The translations under genes were made by a program, and so were the position numbers. Of a stretch of 64,000 nt of DNA, positions 49,792-57,908 are shown in pieces. The DNA is from Turneriella sp942492915 (GTDB taxonomy: Bacteria > Spirochaetota > Leptospiria > Turneriellales > Turneriellaceae). Every line of letters begins with the position of its first letter. The first letter of the stretch is position 1. Location of the stretch: contig OW818662.1 in assembly GCA_942492915.1 (NCBI GenBank), positions 2,294,001-2,358,000 of the forward strand. The letters are read 5' to 3'. The notes below the pieces were generated by a model. The model ran no database searches. It worked only from the letters and a program-made list of their open reading frames with translations, and was not told the origin of the DNA.

Positions 49792-52416
49792 ATGGATCTA
49801 GTCAGTCTCGAGAAAAAACTCGGTTCACTCGAAAGCGAGGTTTTTAAGCTGCGCGCCGAGCTCGAGCGCGCGAAGCGCGACGGAGCCTCGGCGGGTGCCA
49901 AGGCAGTTGCCGTTCCAGTGCCTGCGACCAAGACTGTACCTGTGCAAGCCGCAGTTGTGAAGACCGAACCAGCGCCGGCAGCGGCGCGGGCTGAAGCCGA
50001 TCACGCGCAAGCTGACAGCTTTTCGTGGGAATGGCTGATCGGCGGTAACATTATCGGCAAAATTGGTATAGTCACACTCATCGTCTCAACCGCGCTCTTT
50101 ATGGTCTATGCACTCGACCAAGGTTGGCTCAGCGAATGGATTAGGCTGTTGATGCTGCAAGCGGCATTCGGTGCGCTCAGTTTCATGAGCTATCGGCTCT
50201 ATAAAAAAGAATACAAATACATACCCGAGATACTCGCGATAACGGCGCTGGCCGCAAACACGATTGCCATCTACTCAGCGCACTTCATCTACCATTTTCT
50301 CGGACGAGCTGAAACCATGGCAATGATGTTCGTACTCATGGCATTATCGCTCGCATTTGCCAGGCGCATACGCTCGACTGCGCTTGCGGTCATTCTGTTC
50401 GCAGGATTTTTTGCCCTGCCGGTAATCCATTCGCGCGGCATCAACGAACCCGGCGCGTATTTCACTTACTTACTCGCAGTGAACGCGCTCTACTTTGTTT
50501 TGCAACAATTCAGGCAGTCTCCTCACGCGCTGTGGATCATCGTCATCGGCAACGCGATCAGTGTCTTCGGTTGGGTGGGAACATACAGCCAATATGCGCT
50601 TTCGGCGGTGCTTTTTTGTATGCTCACCCTGGCTGCACTGCTTGTTACGGCACACAGTGCCAAGTGGGAAGAAAAAGGCAGACAATTCTTTCACCCGGCT
50701 TCGATTCTCGGTCTTAATATATTTTACGCTTTGATGTTTTCATCGGTACTTTCTGCAAATAAAGAATTCACGCGCGAGGTTTTCGCAGTCGCCCTGCTCT
50801 GCCAGGCCGCACTCAACGTCGTTGTGCTGCAATTCTTGAATACGCGGCGCAGCCACCTCTCTTCGGCGACGCTGATAGTGGTATTGCTCATGGCAGTCGG
50901 TATTGCGACCCTCATAGACGGGCCGATTGAAAAACTGACCGTCGCGGTACTGCTCACGGCTGCGCTCTTTGCAAGCGGCCGTGCACAGGACAGCTTACTG
51001 TATTTCGGCATCGCGGTAGCAAATGGCATCAACCTGATTTCCCTCTTTTCAGGACTATCTCATTCAAGCGACGTGTGGTTTTTACTTAACTTTCAGGCCG
51101 CCGGTTTCTTCTTCTATGCGGCTGCGGCAGTCTACCTGCGCGCGAAATCGTTATGGCCCGCGCGGTTCAACTTTGGCCCCGTACTGACCGGGGTCGCTCT
51201 CTTGACCTCATTCGTCGGAATCATAACAGAGCTGCAGCGCCTTATCATTGGCAAAGACGCGCGCCTGCTTATGGTGACGCTTGTTTTCGCGGCGTATGCG
51301 CTGGTGCTGCTTTTCATAGGGTTTAAATACCGCAAAGTATGGTTTCGCCAGGCGGGCCTCTTCTTCATGGGCCTGGCAATCGCAAAATTTTATCTGGTCG
51401 ATATCTGGCAGTGGGATAAATCCATCCGCATACTGGCAGGTATCATCATGGGGGGAGGACTCGTGTTGGTAAGTTTCTATTACGAAAAATTTCGCAGTAA
51501 GTTCAAAGAATTGGGTCTCGTTCTGCTGGTCGGCAGTGCATTATTATCGGGCGATGGCATTGAAGCAGCTGAAAAATTCAAGCCAAACCGATTCAAATTC
51601 GTCAAAGACCTGCAACTGAAGTCTGAAAATAGTTCAGACGAAAGCAGGTATGGCAGCGCCATCGTCGATGCGGAGCTTTACCGTTCTGCAGGCGAAAACG
51701 ATCTGCGGCTGGTCTACGACGGCAAACTGGTACCTTACGCCAGACAGACGCTCAAGACCGGCGAAGACCGAAAAGTCGAAAAAGAGATTGCGGTGGCCAG
51801 CCTCGTCAGCTCGATAGACGGCGAAAATAACTCAGTATACGTGTTCGAAAACAAAGACCGCATCAGGGCCAACACGCTTAAGCTCGCGTTTAAAGAAGCC
51901 GACTACAATCGTGAGATCCAGATCTATCACCGTTCGGGGCGTTTCGAGACCAAGAACCTGATCAAATCTCTCACCGTGACCAAAAAAGCCGGCAAGCCCG
52001 AGCAGCACACGGTTGCCTTTGATCTGATCGGCGGAGAAATTCAGGTGCACGTGCGAAACGAAGACGACGAAGCGCTGACGTTGACGCAGTTTATCGCGGT
52101 CTCGGACAAAGAATATCTGGTCTTTCGCATTCCTGAGAAGTTCGCCGGCGAAAAGAAGACGCTGCAGCTTTTTTACGGTGCAGAATACGCTCAGAAACCC
52201 CGTTACGACATCAGTGATGCGCTGGGCGAGGGCAATGCATACGCAGAATTCACGCTGGGTGAAGGCAAAGCTAATCCCCAGTTCAAGTTAACGCTTTTCG
52301 ATCCACCCTATTCAATCTGGTTCTTTCGCACTGTTTTCTGGCTGCTGCTCGTACTAATTGCCTGGCAGATGTACGCGGTGTACCGCCGCGAGAAGGTGCG
52401 GGCAGAGAGTAACTAG
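49792..52416 (+). CDS. Large multi-pass membrane protein, DUF2339 fused to DUF3999-like domain
   Basis: The 874-residue form starts at MDLVSLEKKLGSLESEVFKLR; an ATG at 49723 adds 23 residues without function. A short coiled coil and Ala/Pro linker lead into the DUF2339 core (WLIGGNIIGKIGIVTLIVSTALF, about 20 membrane helices to about 595). The last 270 residues (FKFVKDLQLK, LYRSAGENDLRLVYDGKLVPYAR) are soluble and end in a membrane helix; they resemble DUF3999, normally encoded by the neighbouring gene in proteobacteria. The fusion implies the two act as one complex. Function unknown. Confidence 0.65.
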   Translation: MDLVSLEKKLGSLESEVFKLRAELERAKRDGASAGAKAVAVPVPATKTVPVQAAVVKTEPAPAAARAEADHAQADSFSWEWLIGGNIIGKIGIVTLIVSTALFMVYALDQGWLSEWIRLLMLQAAFGALSFMSYRLYKKEYKYIPEILAITALAANTIAIYSAHFIYHFLGRAETMAMMFVLMALSLAFARRIRSTALAVILFAGFFALPVIHSRGINEPGAYFTYLLAVNALYFVLQQFRQSPHALWIIVIGNAISVFGWVGTYSQYALSAVLFCMLTLAALLVTAHSAKWEEKGRQFFHPASILGLNIFYALMFSSVLSANKEFTREVFAVALLCQAALNVVVLQFLNTRRSHLSSATLIVVLLMAVGIATLIDGPIEKLTVAVLLTAALFASGRAQDSLLYFGIAVANGINLISLFSGLSHSSDVWFLLNFQAAGFFFYAAAAVYLRAKSLWPARFNFGPVLTGVALLTSFVGIITELQRLIIGKDARLLMVTLVFAAYALVLLFIGFKYRKVWFRQAGLFFMGLAIAKFYLVDIWQWDKSIRILAGIIMGGGLVLVSFYYEKFRSKFKELGLVLLVGSALLSGDGIEAAEKFKPNRFKFVKDLQLKSENSSDESRYGSAIVDAELYRSAGENDLRLVYDGKLVPYARQTLKTGEDRKVEKEIAVASLVSSIDGENNSVYVFENKDRIRANTLKLAFKEADYNREIQIYHRSGRFETKNLIKSLTVTKKAGKPEQHTVAFDLIGGEIQVHVRNEDDEALTLTQFIAVSDKEYLVFRIPEKFAGEKKTLQLFYGAEYAQKPRYDISDALGEGNAYAEFTLGEGKANPQFKLTLFDPPYSIWFFRTVFWLLLVLIAWQMYAVYRREKVRAESN

Positions 52417-52440
52417 CAGGTTGCTTACAAGCAACCTGCT
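52415..52440. terminator. Hairpin between convergent genes, spanning both stop codons
   Basis: AGCAGGTTGCT (52415-52425), loop TACA, AGCAACCTGCT (52430-52440): a perfect 11-bp stem. It overlaps the stop of the DUF2339 gene and touches the stop of remA on the other strand. No U-tract on either strand. Confidence 0.6.
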
Positions 52441-52709
52441 TAGTCTTCGACGGGTTCTTCTTCTCCCGAAGCGGCGGGCCGCTCGAGGCGTTGCGTCAGG
52501 GCCTCGGGGCGCATCGCTGACAGAAAGATAAATTCGCTGTCGGTCAAGACCATCGAACGCAGTTTACGCCCCATCGTGCAGTCGATTAGGTTGTTATTCT
52601 CGCGGCCCTGGTCTCTGAGGCGTTTAGCCACAGCAGTTTCTGGGGTGATGATCGCTACGATCTTGTCAATCGCGACGCTGTTTGAAAAACCGACGTGTAA
52701 TAGTTTCAA
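52440..52709 (-). CDS. RemA-like DUF370 regulator
   Basis: The 89-residue protein matches the RemA/YlzA pattern: MKLLHVGFSNSVAIDKIVAIITPETAVAKRL, LIDCTMGRKLRSMVLTDSEFIFLSAMRPEAL. RemA binds DNA as an oligomer and controls biofilm genes in Bacillus. It has an acidic C-terminal extension (ASGEEEPVED). It lies 4 bases after yicC, the order also seen in Firmicutes. Presence in a diderm spirochaete suggests an old pairing. Confidence 0.85.
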   Translation of the reverse strand: MKLLHVGFSNSVAIDKIVAIITPETAVAKRLRDQGRENNNLIDCTMGRKLRSMVLTDSEFIFLSAMRPEALTQRLERPAASGEEEPVED

Positions 52710-52713
52710 TTCA

Positions 52714-53655
52714 TTACTCCAGATTGCGCACTTGCTCGCGCAGGCGTTCGATTTCTGTTTTCATGATGACGGTGAGCGAGTTGATCTCGGCATCCTGTGC
52801 TTTGGCGCCGATCGTATTGGCTTCACGCTGCAGCTCTTGCAGAAAAAATTCGAGTTCGCGGCCTGCGCTTTCTTTTTTCTTAAAGATCCCGAGCATGCGG
52901 GCAATATGCATGCCGATGCGGCTGATCTCTTCGCTCGCGTCATTGTGAACAGAACGTAAAATATCCTCTTTGCGTTCGTTCCAGATCAAATTCGCTACAT
53001 GAACCTTGTCTCGTACCGATTTGGTATGTTCTCTGGCAGACCGGTTTCTGCCGCCGTGCCCTACCGCTTCACCGGGTTGCGCACCGAAAAAATCGGTATA
53101 AATTCTGTGCCTGACGCCGATCACCTTTTTGCGGTGCGATTGTAGATGCAAGACGCCGATGCGCCGCTGCACACGCGCTAGATACCTAAGATGCGTGAGG
53201 CAGGCGCGGGTCGTGCGCCGCCCTTCGGCCTCGCGCGAACGCTGCATTTTTATCAGAGCCCGAAGCAGGTGAAAATCAAATTTTGTCTGGTAGGCCCGCC
53301 AGTTCTTGACGCGTCTTTCGATAAAACCTGGAAGCTGCAACAGCTCACGTGCATCGAGGTTGACCTTTTTTTTGCCGAGTTTTGTCGCAAGAAAACGCTC
53401 GTATTGCGCAATGATATCAGAATTGAAACTGTAATCTACCGGTAGCGGCGCCGCGCTCATGAACGCTACCTCGATTCTGCCGCGGCCGAAGCGAGAGCGT
53501 ATAATTTCTTCTGTATGTGCCCTGAACCATGAAAGTTCTTCGGGAAATTTGAGTTCGATATCAAGAAAGCGGCTATTGAGACTGCGCGCCGAACAAACGA
53601 TCTGCACGCCTTCGGCGCTGAAATGGCTCTCGCCATAACCCGTCATGCTTTGCAT
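52714..53655 (-). CDS. yicC: YicC-family endoribonuclease-like protein
   Basis: The 313-residue form starts at MQSMTGYGESHFS; a GTG 9 bases upstream is in frame. The N-terminal VQIVCSARSLNSRFLDIELKFPEELSWF and the C-terminal signature ARMLGIFKKKESAGRELEFFLQELQREANTIGAKAQDAEIN...VIMKTEIERLREQVRNLE are diagnostic. YicC binds and cleaves RNA in E. coli. The middle part is basic (HLRYLARVQRRIGVLHLQSHRKKVIGVRHR). Followed by the RemA gene; preceded by a small gene. Confidence 0.93.
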   Translation of the reverse strand: MQSMTGYGESHFSAEGVQIVCSARSLNSRFLDIELKFPEELSWFRAHTEEIIRSRFGRGRIEVAFMSAAPLPVDYSFNSDIIAQYERFLATKLGKKKVNLDARELLQLPGFIERRVKNWRAYQTKFDFHLLRALIKMQRSREAEGRRTTRACLTHLRYLARVQRRIGVLHLQSHRKKVIGVRHRIYTDFFGAQPGEAVGHGGRNRSAREHTKSVRDKVHVANLIWNERKEDILRSVHNDASEEISRIGMHIARMLGIFKKKESAGRELEFFLQELQREANTIGAKAQDAEINSLTVIMKTEIERLREQVRNLE

Positions 53656-53749
53656 GTTTTTCACTCAGGCGTATAGACCGTCGCCGCTGGCGTGGCTGTC
53701 TTCGGTCTCCCGCTTCGGGTGCCTGTCGAACCACACGACGCGTGACGGG

Positions 53750-53923
53750 TCACGCCTTTATATCCACACCTTTTTCGGTATCGATATGCTCTTCGCTCTT
53801 GACTTTCGGCGCGAGGCCGTTTTGCCCCCTGATCGTCAGGTACAGCAGAGCTTTGAGGTCCTCCGATGAGATGACGGTGGGTTGCGCGGCTTCACGAGTG
53901 CTGATTTCTTGTATGCCTTGCAT
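53750..53923 (-). CDS. 57-residue small protein upstream of yicC
   Basis: The gene encodes 57 residues starting MQGIQEISTREAAQPTVISS and ending TEKGVDIKA. It is preceded by AGATTGAGAGGGAG, a strong ribosome site 3 bases before the ATG. It is shorter than most cut-offs. Hydrophilic with one short hydrophobic patch (LKALLYLTI); no family recognised. The 85 bases between it and yicC show no clear signal. It is probably the first gene of the yicC-remA operon. Confidence 0.6.
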   Translation of the reverse strand: MQGIQEISTREAAQPTVISSEDLKALLYLTIRGQNGLAPKVKSEEHIDTEKGVDIKA

Positions 53924-54025
53924 AGACTCCCTCTCAATCTGAATGTCGTCACCTATGCCTCAAGGCTTTAGTTTTTTTAATCATTTTTTTCTCAATTTTT
54001 TTCGCCATGGGTCGAAATATGTCTC

Positions 54026-54775
54026 ATGAGGATTAACAGACCAACCGCCCTATTTTTTGCGTTTGCGGCCATTTTCTCCCTGCAGGCCGGCCCCGAGATC
54101 TTTGACCCGCTCGCAACCTACAAAAGAAGCAATGCCCCCGCTGAGCGGCCTGTGACCGAAACGGTCGTTGCCGGCAAGGTAACTGAAATCGCCAGATTCA
54201 CTTACGAGAACAATCTGCTCAGCCGAACCGATTTTCTGACGGTGAAAAAAGAACCTGCGGGCCACGCAACTTATGAATACGAAAATGCCCTGCTGAGCCG
54301 CGAGAAACTATTCGACGCCGCAGGAAATCTCACTGAAGAAATTGTATATAAGTACAAAGGCAGCAAACTCGAAAGGTCTCTCATTCACGATGTGCGCGGC
54401 AATGCCCGCATCGAATGGCAATACCTGTACGACAAGACGGGTGCACTTGTTGGTGGCAAACGCCTGCTCGCGGGCAAGGTGACAGAATCATTCAAGTTAC
54501 TCGTGACGCCAGGCTCTTCAACACAGAGTATTTACAACAATAAGGGTGAACTGACTTCAAAAGTTGAATCTGTTTTTGAAAACGGGCTATTGCAGACGCG
54601 TATCAAAACGGGTCTCGTCGGCACGCGTTACGCGCAATACCGGTACAACACGAAGAAGCAACTCGTAGAAATTATATACCATGACACGGTTAAAGGCGAA
54701 AAGGTACTCGTAAAAAAACACCAGTTCGATTACTCGCTGAATGCAGAGTCACCCAAGACCGCACTGAAGTCTTAG
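54026..54775 (+). CDS. Exported protein with YD/RHS-like strands
   Basis: The 249-residue protein has a signal peptide (ALFFAFAAIFSLQAG) followed by repeated beta strands of the type ARFTYENNLLSRTDFL, ATYEYENALLSREKLFDAAGN, EWQYLYDKTGALVG, QYRYNTKKQLVEIIYH, each similar to the YD repeats of RHS proteins and to MORN-like antitoxin repeats. No toxin domain is present. Probably a periplasmic or surface beta-helix or sheet. An AT-rich, T-run-rich 85 bases precede it. Confidence 0.6.
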   Translation: MRINRPTALFFAFAAIFSLQAGPEIFDPLATYKRSNAPAERPVTETVVAGKVTEIARFTYENNLLSRTDFLTVKKEPAGHATYEYENALLSREKLFDAAGNLTEEIVYKYKGSKLERSLIHDVRGNARIEWQYLYDKTGALVGGKRLLAGKVTESFKLLVTPGSSTQSIYNNKGELTSKVESVFENGLLQTRIKTGLVGTRYAQYRYNTKKQLVEIIYHDTVKGEKVLVKKHQFDYSLNAESPKTALKS

Positions 54776-54788
54776 CAGAGTATTGGCG

Positions 54789-54816
54789 CTTCGTGACCCG
54801 CAGCGGGTTCACGAAG
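54789..54816. terminator. Hairpin between convergent genes at the lpxK stop
   Basis: CTTCGTGA-CCCGC (54789-54801) pairs with GCGGGTTCACGAAG (54803-54816) with one bulged base. It includes the lpxK stop codon on the minus strand. No U-tract. Confidence 0.5.
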
Positions 54817-55855
54817 AATGCAGCAACCGGGCCTTGAGACCCTCTTTCAGAAGAATTTCATTCTCGAGCACTTCAAACTCAATCTTCAGATAGTAAAACT
54901 GGCGTAGGGCGCTGAGCTTATGCATATGTTTACGCAGGCGCACATAGTCTTTTTCGGTCGTAACAACCAGGTCATATGGCCGAACCCGGCTGAGAATCAT
55001 TTCGATGTCGCGGTCTGAAAACGCGTGGTGATCGCGAAAGCTGATCTGCTCGACATTCTCAGCGCCTGCGCGCCGCAGCATCTCTTCGAACGCCCGACTG
55101 TTGGCAATCGCCGATAGCGCCCAGACCGTTTCGTGTTTCAGAATGTCTGTGCTGACCGGCTTCGCCACAAACTGCGGCGAGTACTCGTGCGGAATCTGCA
55201 CGAGGCCTTTGACCGCGTGCTTGCTCACAAATATATGCGACAGGCCAGAGAGTTTTGAAACCTTTTCTTTAAGGTCGTCGAGAGCCGAGTTGTTCACAAG
55301 ATCTGTCTTGGTGAGCACTATTGCCTGCGCTCGATTCAGGTTTTCCATCGGTTCACGCAAGATACCCTGTGGTAAGAGCCTGCCGCTGCCGAACGGGTTG
55401 GTGGCATCGATAAGAACTACATCCGCATCGCGACCGATGCGATAGTGCTGAAAGCCGTCATCGAGCAGAAAAAAGTTGGTACCGAATTCAGCGACCAGTC
55501 GCTGCGCGTTCTTGAGCCGATTACGCCCGACTGCGACCTTAACGCCGGGCAGGTTCACCGCCATGAGGTACGGTTCATCGCCCGAATCATCGCTGCTCAG
55601 GTGCAGCTTGTACCCGTCTGAGAGAATATTCGTCTGGTGCGCGAGACGCCCGCCATAGCCGCGCGAAAGTACAGCCTGATTGGGAAACTCTGCCCGCAAT
55701 AGTTTACTGAAATAGATCGTTGCCGGAGTTTTTCCCGTGCCGCCGGTCGTGATGTTGCCGACCGAAAGCACCTTTGCTCCGGGAATACGCAGACTCTTCG
55801 TCATGCGTCGGTTAAGGCGGTTGCCAAAGGAATAAAGCTTTTCGAGGGGATTCAT
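54809..55855 (-). CDS. lpxK: Tetraacyldisaccharide 4'-kinase
   Basis: The 348-residue enzyme phosphorylates the lipid A precursor at the inner membrane. It has the P-loop SVGNITTGGTGKTPATIYF (32-50), AVLSRGYGG, DEPYLMA, FLLDDGFQHYRIGRDADVVLID and NPFGSGRLLPQGILREP. The usual N-terminal membrane helix is short here. It is divergent from the FlaA-like gene; the two start codons overlap, so promoters must lie inside the opposite genes. Confidence 0.95.
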   Translation of the reverse strand: MNPLEKLYSFGNRLNRRMTKSLRIPGAKVLSVGNITTGGTGKTPATIYFSKLLRAEFPNQAVLSRGYGGRLAHQTNILSDGYKLHLSSDDSGDEPYLMAVNLPGVKVAVGRNRLKNAQRLVAEFGTNFFLLDDGFQHYRIGRDADVVLIDATNPFGSGRLLPQGILREPMENLNRAQAIVLTKTDLVNNSALDDLKEKVSKLSGLSHIFVSKHAVKGLVQIPHEYSPQFVAKPVSTDILKHETVWALSAIANSRAFEEMLRRAGAENVEQISFRDHHAFSDRDIEMILSRVRPYDLVVTTEKDYVRLRKHMHKLSALRQFYYLKIEFEVLENEILLKEGLKARLLHSS

Positions 55856-56639
55856 GTATGTCGTGATACTTCTCGTGTATTCAGCGAGACGGCGTCGAGC
55901 GGTTTGCTCATGGCTGTATGGTCTCGCGGCTTTTATCCCCTGCTCACTTTCCCTTGTTATGGCGGCAGGTTCGCCCGCTTCGTTCTGGTACGGGCAAAAA
56001 GCCGACGAGGTGACGGCGTTTCGTGAGGTGACGGATTTTCAGCTTCAGCATATTCAACCCGACCGAAGTTTTCTGCACCAGGTGAGCGCGCGCATGACGC
56101 CTGTACATCCGGCAACGGAAAAAAACGGCAATCTAAAAGAAACCTTCATAGTTGACTGGCAGCTTGTTCAGGCAACGGATCTGATAGAAAAGCGCAAGCC
56201 TTCAGAGTACCGGTCTCATTCAGCCGAATACCGTTGGAACGTCGAAAGGCCGGGCAAAGATGTACTCTACCTGAAGCCGGCGAAAGAGCTCTACTTACCT
56301 GATCGCAACAGGGTATTCTCAGTTTACATTCGGGGAGCGCAACACGCCCACCAGATCTTTGCACTGTTTCGCGGGCCTAACAGGCTGCAGCAAGAGATCT
56401 TTATCTGCTCACTCGACTTCACAGGATGGAAACGGTTTGAAGTCGTCATTCCGCCTTATTTGCGTGCGCGCAATCCTTTGCGGCAAAATCGTTTTGAATT
56501 ATACTTTCAGGGACTCAAGGTGCAGAGCCATTTCAGAGACCAGCCGGGCATGTCTGTCTTCAATCTCGCGCAGATGATTATCATGGCCGATACGTCAGAC
56601 AAAAAAATTCCCGGGGCAGACATGCCGGCTGATTTTTGA
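55854..56639 (+). CDS. FlaA-like flagellar sheath family protein
   Basis: The 261-residue protein has a signal peptide; GTG codons at 55863 or 55875 (giving MYSARRRRAVCSWLYGLAAF) may be better starts than the ATG that overlaps lpxK. The mature protein has VDWQLVQATDLIEKRK, RVFSVYIRGAQHAHQIFALFRG and DFTGWKRFEVVIPPYLR, echoing the spirochaete FlaA pattern (FxGWK, NPxY). FlaA forms the sheath of periplasmic flagella. The match is moderate; it could be another carbohydrate-binding-like exported protein. Confidence 0.5.
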   Translation: MYVVILLVYSARRRRAVCSWLYGLAAFIPCSLSLVMAAGSPASFWYGQKADEVTAFREVTDFQLQHIQPDRSFLHQVSARMTPVHPATEKNGNLKETFIVDWQLVQATDLIEKRKPSEYRSHSAEYRWNVERPGKDVLYLKPAKELYLPDRNRVFSVYIRGAQHAHQIFALFRGPNRLQQEIFICSLDFTGWKRFEVVIPPYLRARNPLRQNRFELYFQGLKVQSHFRDQPGMSVFNLAQMIIMADTSDKKIPGADMPADF

Positions 56640-56641
56640 CG

Positions 56642-56680
56642 CGATTGAGAAGAATCAGCCCAGCTGATTCTTCTCAATCG
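56642..56680. terminator. Perfect 18-bp inverted repeat at a convergent gene end
   Basis: Arms 56642-56659 and 56663-56680 are exact reverse complements with a three-base loop (CCA). It starts 3 bases after the FlaA-like stop and covers the stop of the minus-strand gene. No U-tract on either side. One of the longest perfect stems in the window. Confidence 0.75.
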
Positions 56681-57288
56681 AGATTTATGTCAGTGAGTAG
56701 TTTCTGAGCGTCAGTTTCGAGTTCAATCTGCTCGATCTCAATATAGTCCGGCTTAAACACGTGCACCAGAGATTGTAATACCAGATTCGAATCGACGTAC
56801 CAGACGATGCGTTTCGGCTCGAAAGCGCAGTTGACGATGCGCACTTTGCCAAGAACATCAACCTCAGGCGGAATCTGCATCAGTATAAAATTCAGGTCAA
56901 AGCCAAAAAAGCGCTTTTTCTTGTTCACCATGAAAAAAGGCGAATCGCCCCGGGTCAGGTGATAGAGTATCGTATCCTGAAGTTCATTTGAAAACTTCGT
57001 GCTGATTTTGATGATATCTGGACGGCGCGTGCCAAAGAAGCGCGCTTTGGCGAGCCGCATCTTGACGGTATGCGCGGTAACTTCTTCTTTCTGCAACTGG
57101 AAATCAAAATAGATTTCTCCGGTTTTTAGACCTACGATGCGTTCGTTTCCCTCACGAATAATGCCCCTGAGATGCAGCGCGCGGTGCGCGCAGAGAAAAC
57201 GCAGGCTCTTGAGCCGCTCGTGCTGAGAGACCACATGCTCTGCGAGCAATTGGTTGAGTACACGCTGTCTGGTAACTGCTTTGTACAT
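56674..57288 (-). CDS. Cytoplasmic protein of unknown function
   Basis: The 204-residue soluble protein has no signal or membrane segment. It has a basic N-terminus (QRVLNQLLAEHVVSQHERLKSLRFLCAHRALHLRG), a central KMRLAKARFFGTRRPDIIKISTKF and an acidic C-terminus with IEIEQIELETDAQKLL. No family recognised. Its start overlaps the end of upp by one base, so it is in the oppF-upp operon. Similar proteins in leptospiral operons are of unknown role. Confidence 0.6.
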   Translation of the reverse strand: MYKAVTRQRVLNQLLAEHVVSQHERLKSLRFLCAHRALHLRGIIREGNERIVGLKTGEIYFDFQLQKEEVTAHTVKMRLAKARFFGTRRPDIIKISTKFSNELQDTILYHLTRGDSPFFMVNKKKRFFGFDLNFILMQIPPEVDVLGKVRIVNCAFEPKRIVWYVDSNLVLQSLVHVFKPDYIEIEQIELETDAQKLLTDINLD

Positions 57289-57908
57289 CAGCTGTTAAAA
57301 TAGCGATCACCGGCGTCCCCCAGGCCGGGCAGAATATAACCTTTGTTATTGAGTCTGGTATCGACGACAGCGGCGTAGATTTGCACATCGCCATGAGCCT
57401 TTTCGACGTGACGCAATCCTTCTGGTGCGGCGAGCACGCTGACCGCCCGCACCACCGCCGGTTTGTGCTCTTTTAATTTCCCCAGGGTGAAATCGAGCGA
57501 GCCGCCGGTCGCAAGCATGGGATCGAGCACCCAGACCTCGGCGTCTTTCAACGGCGGTGTCTTGTAATAATAGAATCGTGGCCTGAGGCTCACGTGGTCA
57601 CGCTCGACACCGACGTGACCGACGGAGGCCTCGGGAATCAGTTGTCTGAAACCTTCAAGAAGCCCCAGCCCTGCCCGCAAGATCGGCACGAGCACAATCG
57701 GCCGCTTGATGCGCGTACCTGCCGCCTTCATCAGTGGCGTCTGTACCGTTGTTTTTTGCACGCTAAGATCGGCTGAGATGAGCGCACACATGATTGTACT
57801 GATTTCGTTCATGGTGCGCGCGAACAGCGCGTACGGAGTTTTTTTATCGCGCAGCACTGTAATTTTCGCCTGCAGCAGCGCGTGTTTTGAATAGTCGATC
57901 GTTTTCAT
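57288..57908 (-). CDS. upp: Uracil phosphoribosyltransferase
   Basis: The 206-residue enzyme makes UMP from uracil and PRPP. Seen are VLVPILRAGLGLLEGF, the PRPP-binding VLDPMLATGGSLDFTL (normally DPMLATGGS), and IYAAVVDTRLNNKGYILPGLGDAGDRYF at the end, the uracil site. Full length. It overlaps the ABC ATPase gene by 4 bases upstream and a protein of unknown function downstream. Confidence 0.96.
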   Translation of the reverse strand: MKTIDYSKHALLQAKITVLRDKKTPYALFARTMNEISTIMCALISADLSVQKTTVQTPLMKAAGTRIKRPIVLVPILRAGLGLLEGFRQLIPEASVGHVGVERDHVSLRPRFYYYKTPPLKDAEVWVLDPMLATGGSLDFTLGKLKEHKPAVVRAVSVLAAPEGLRHVEKAHGDVQIYAAVVDTRLNNKGYILPGLGDAGDRYFNS

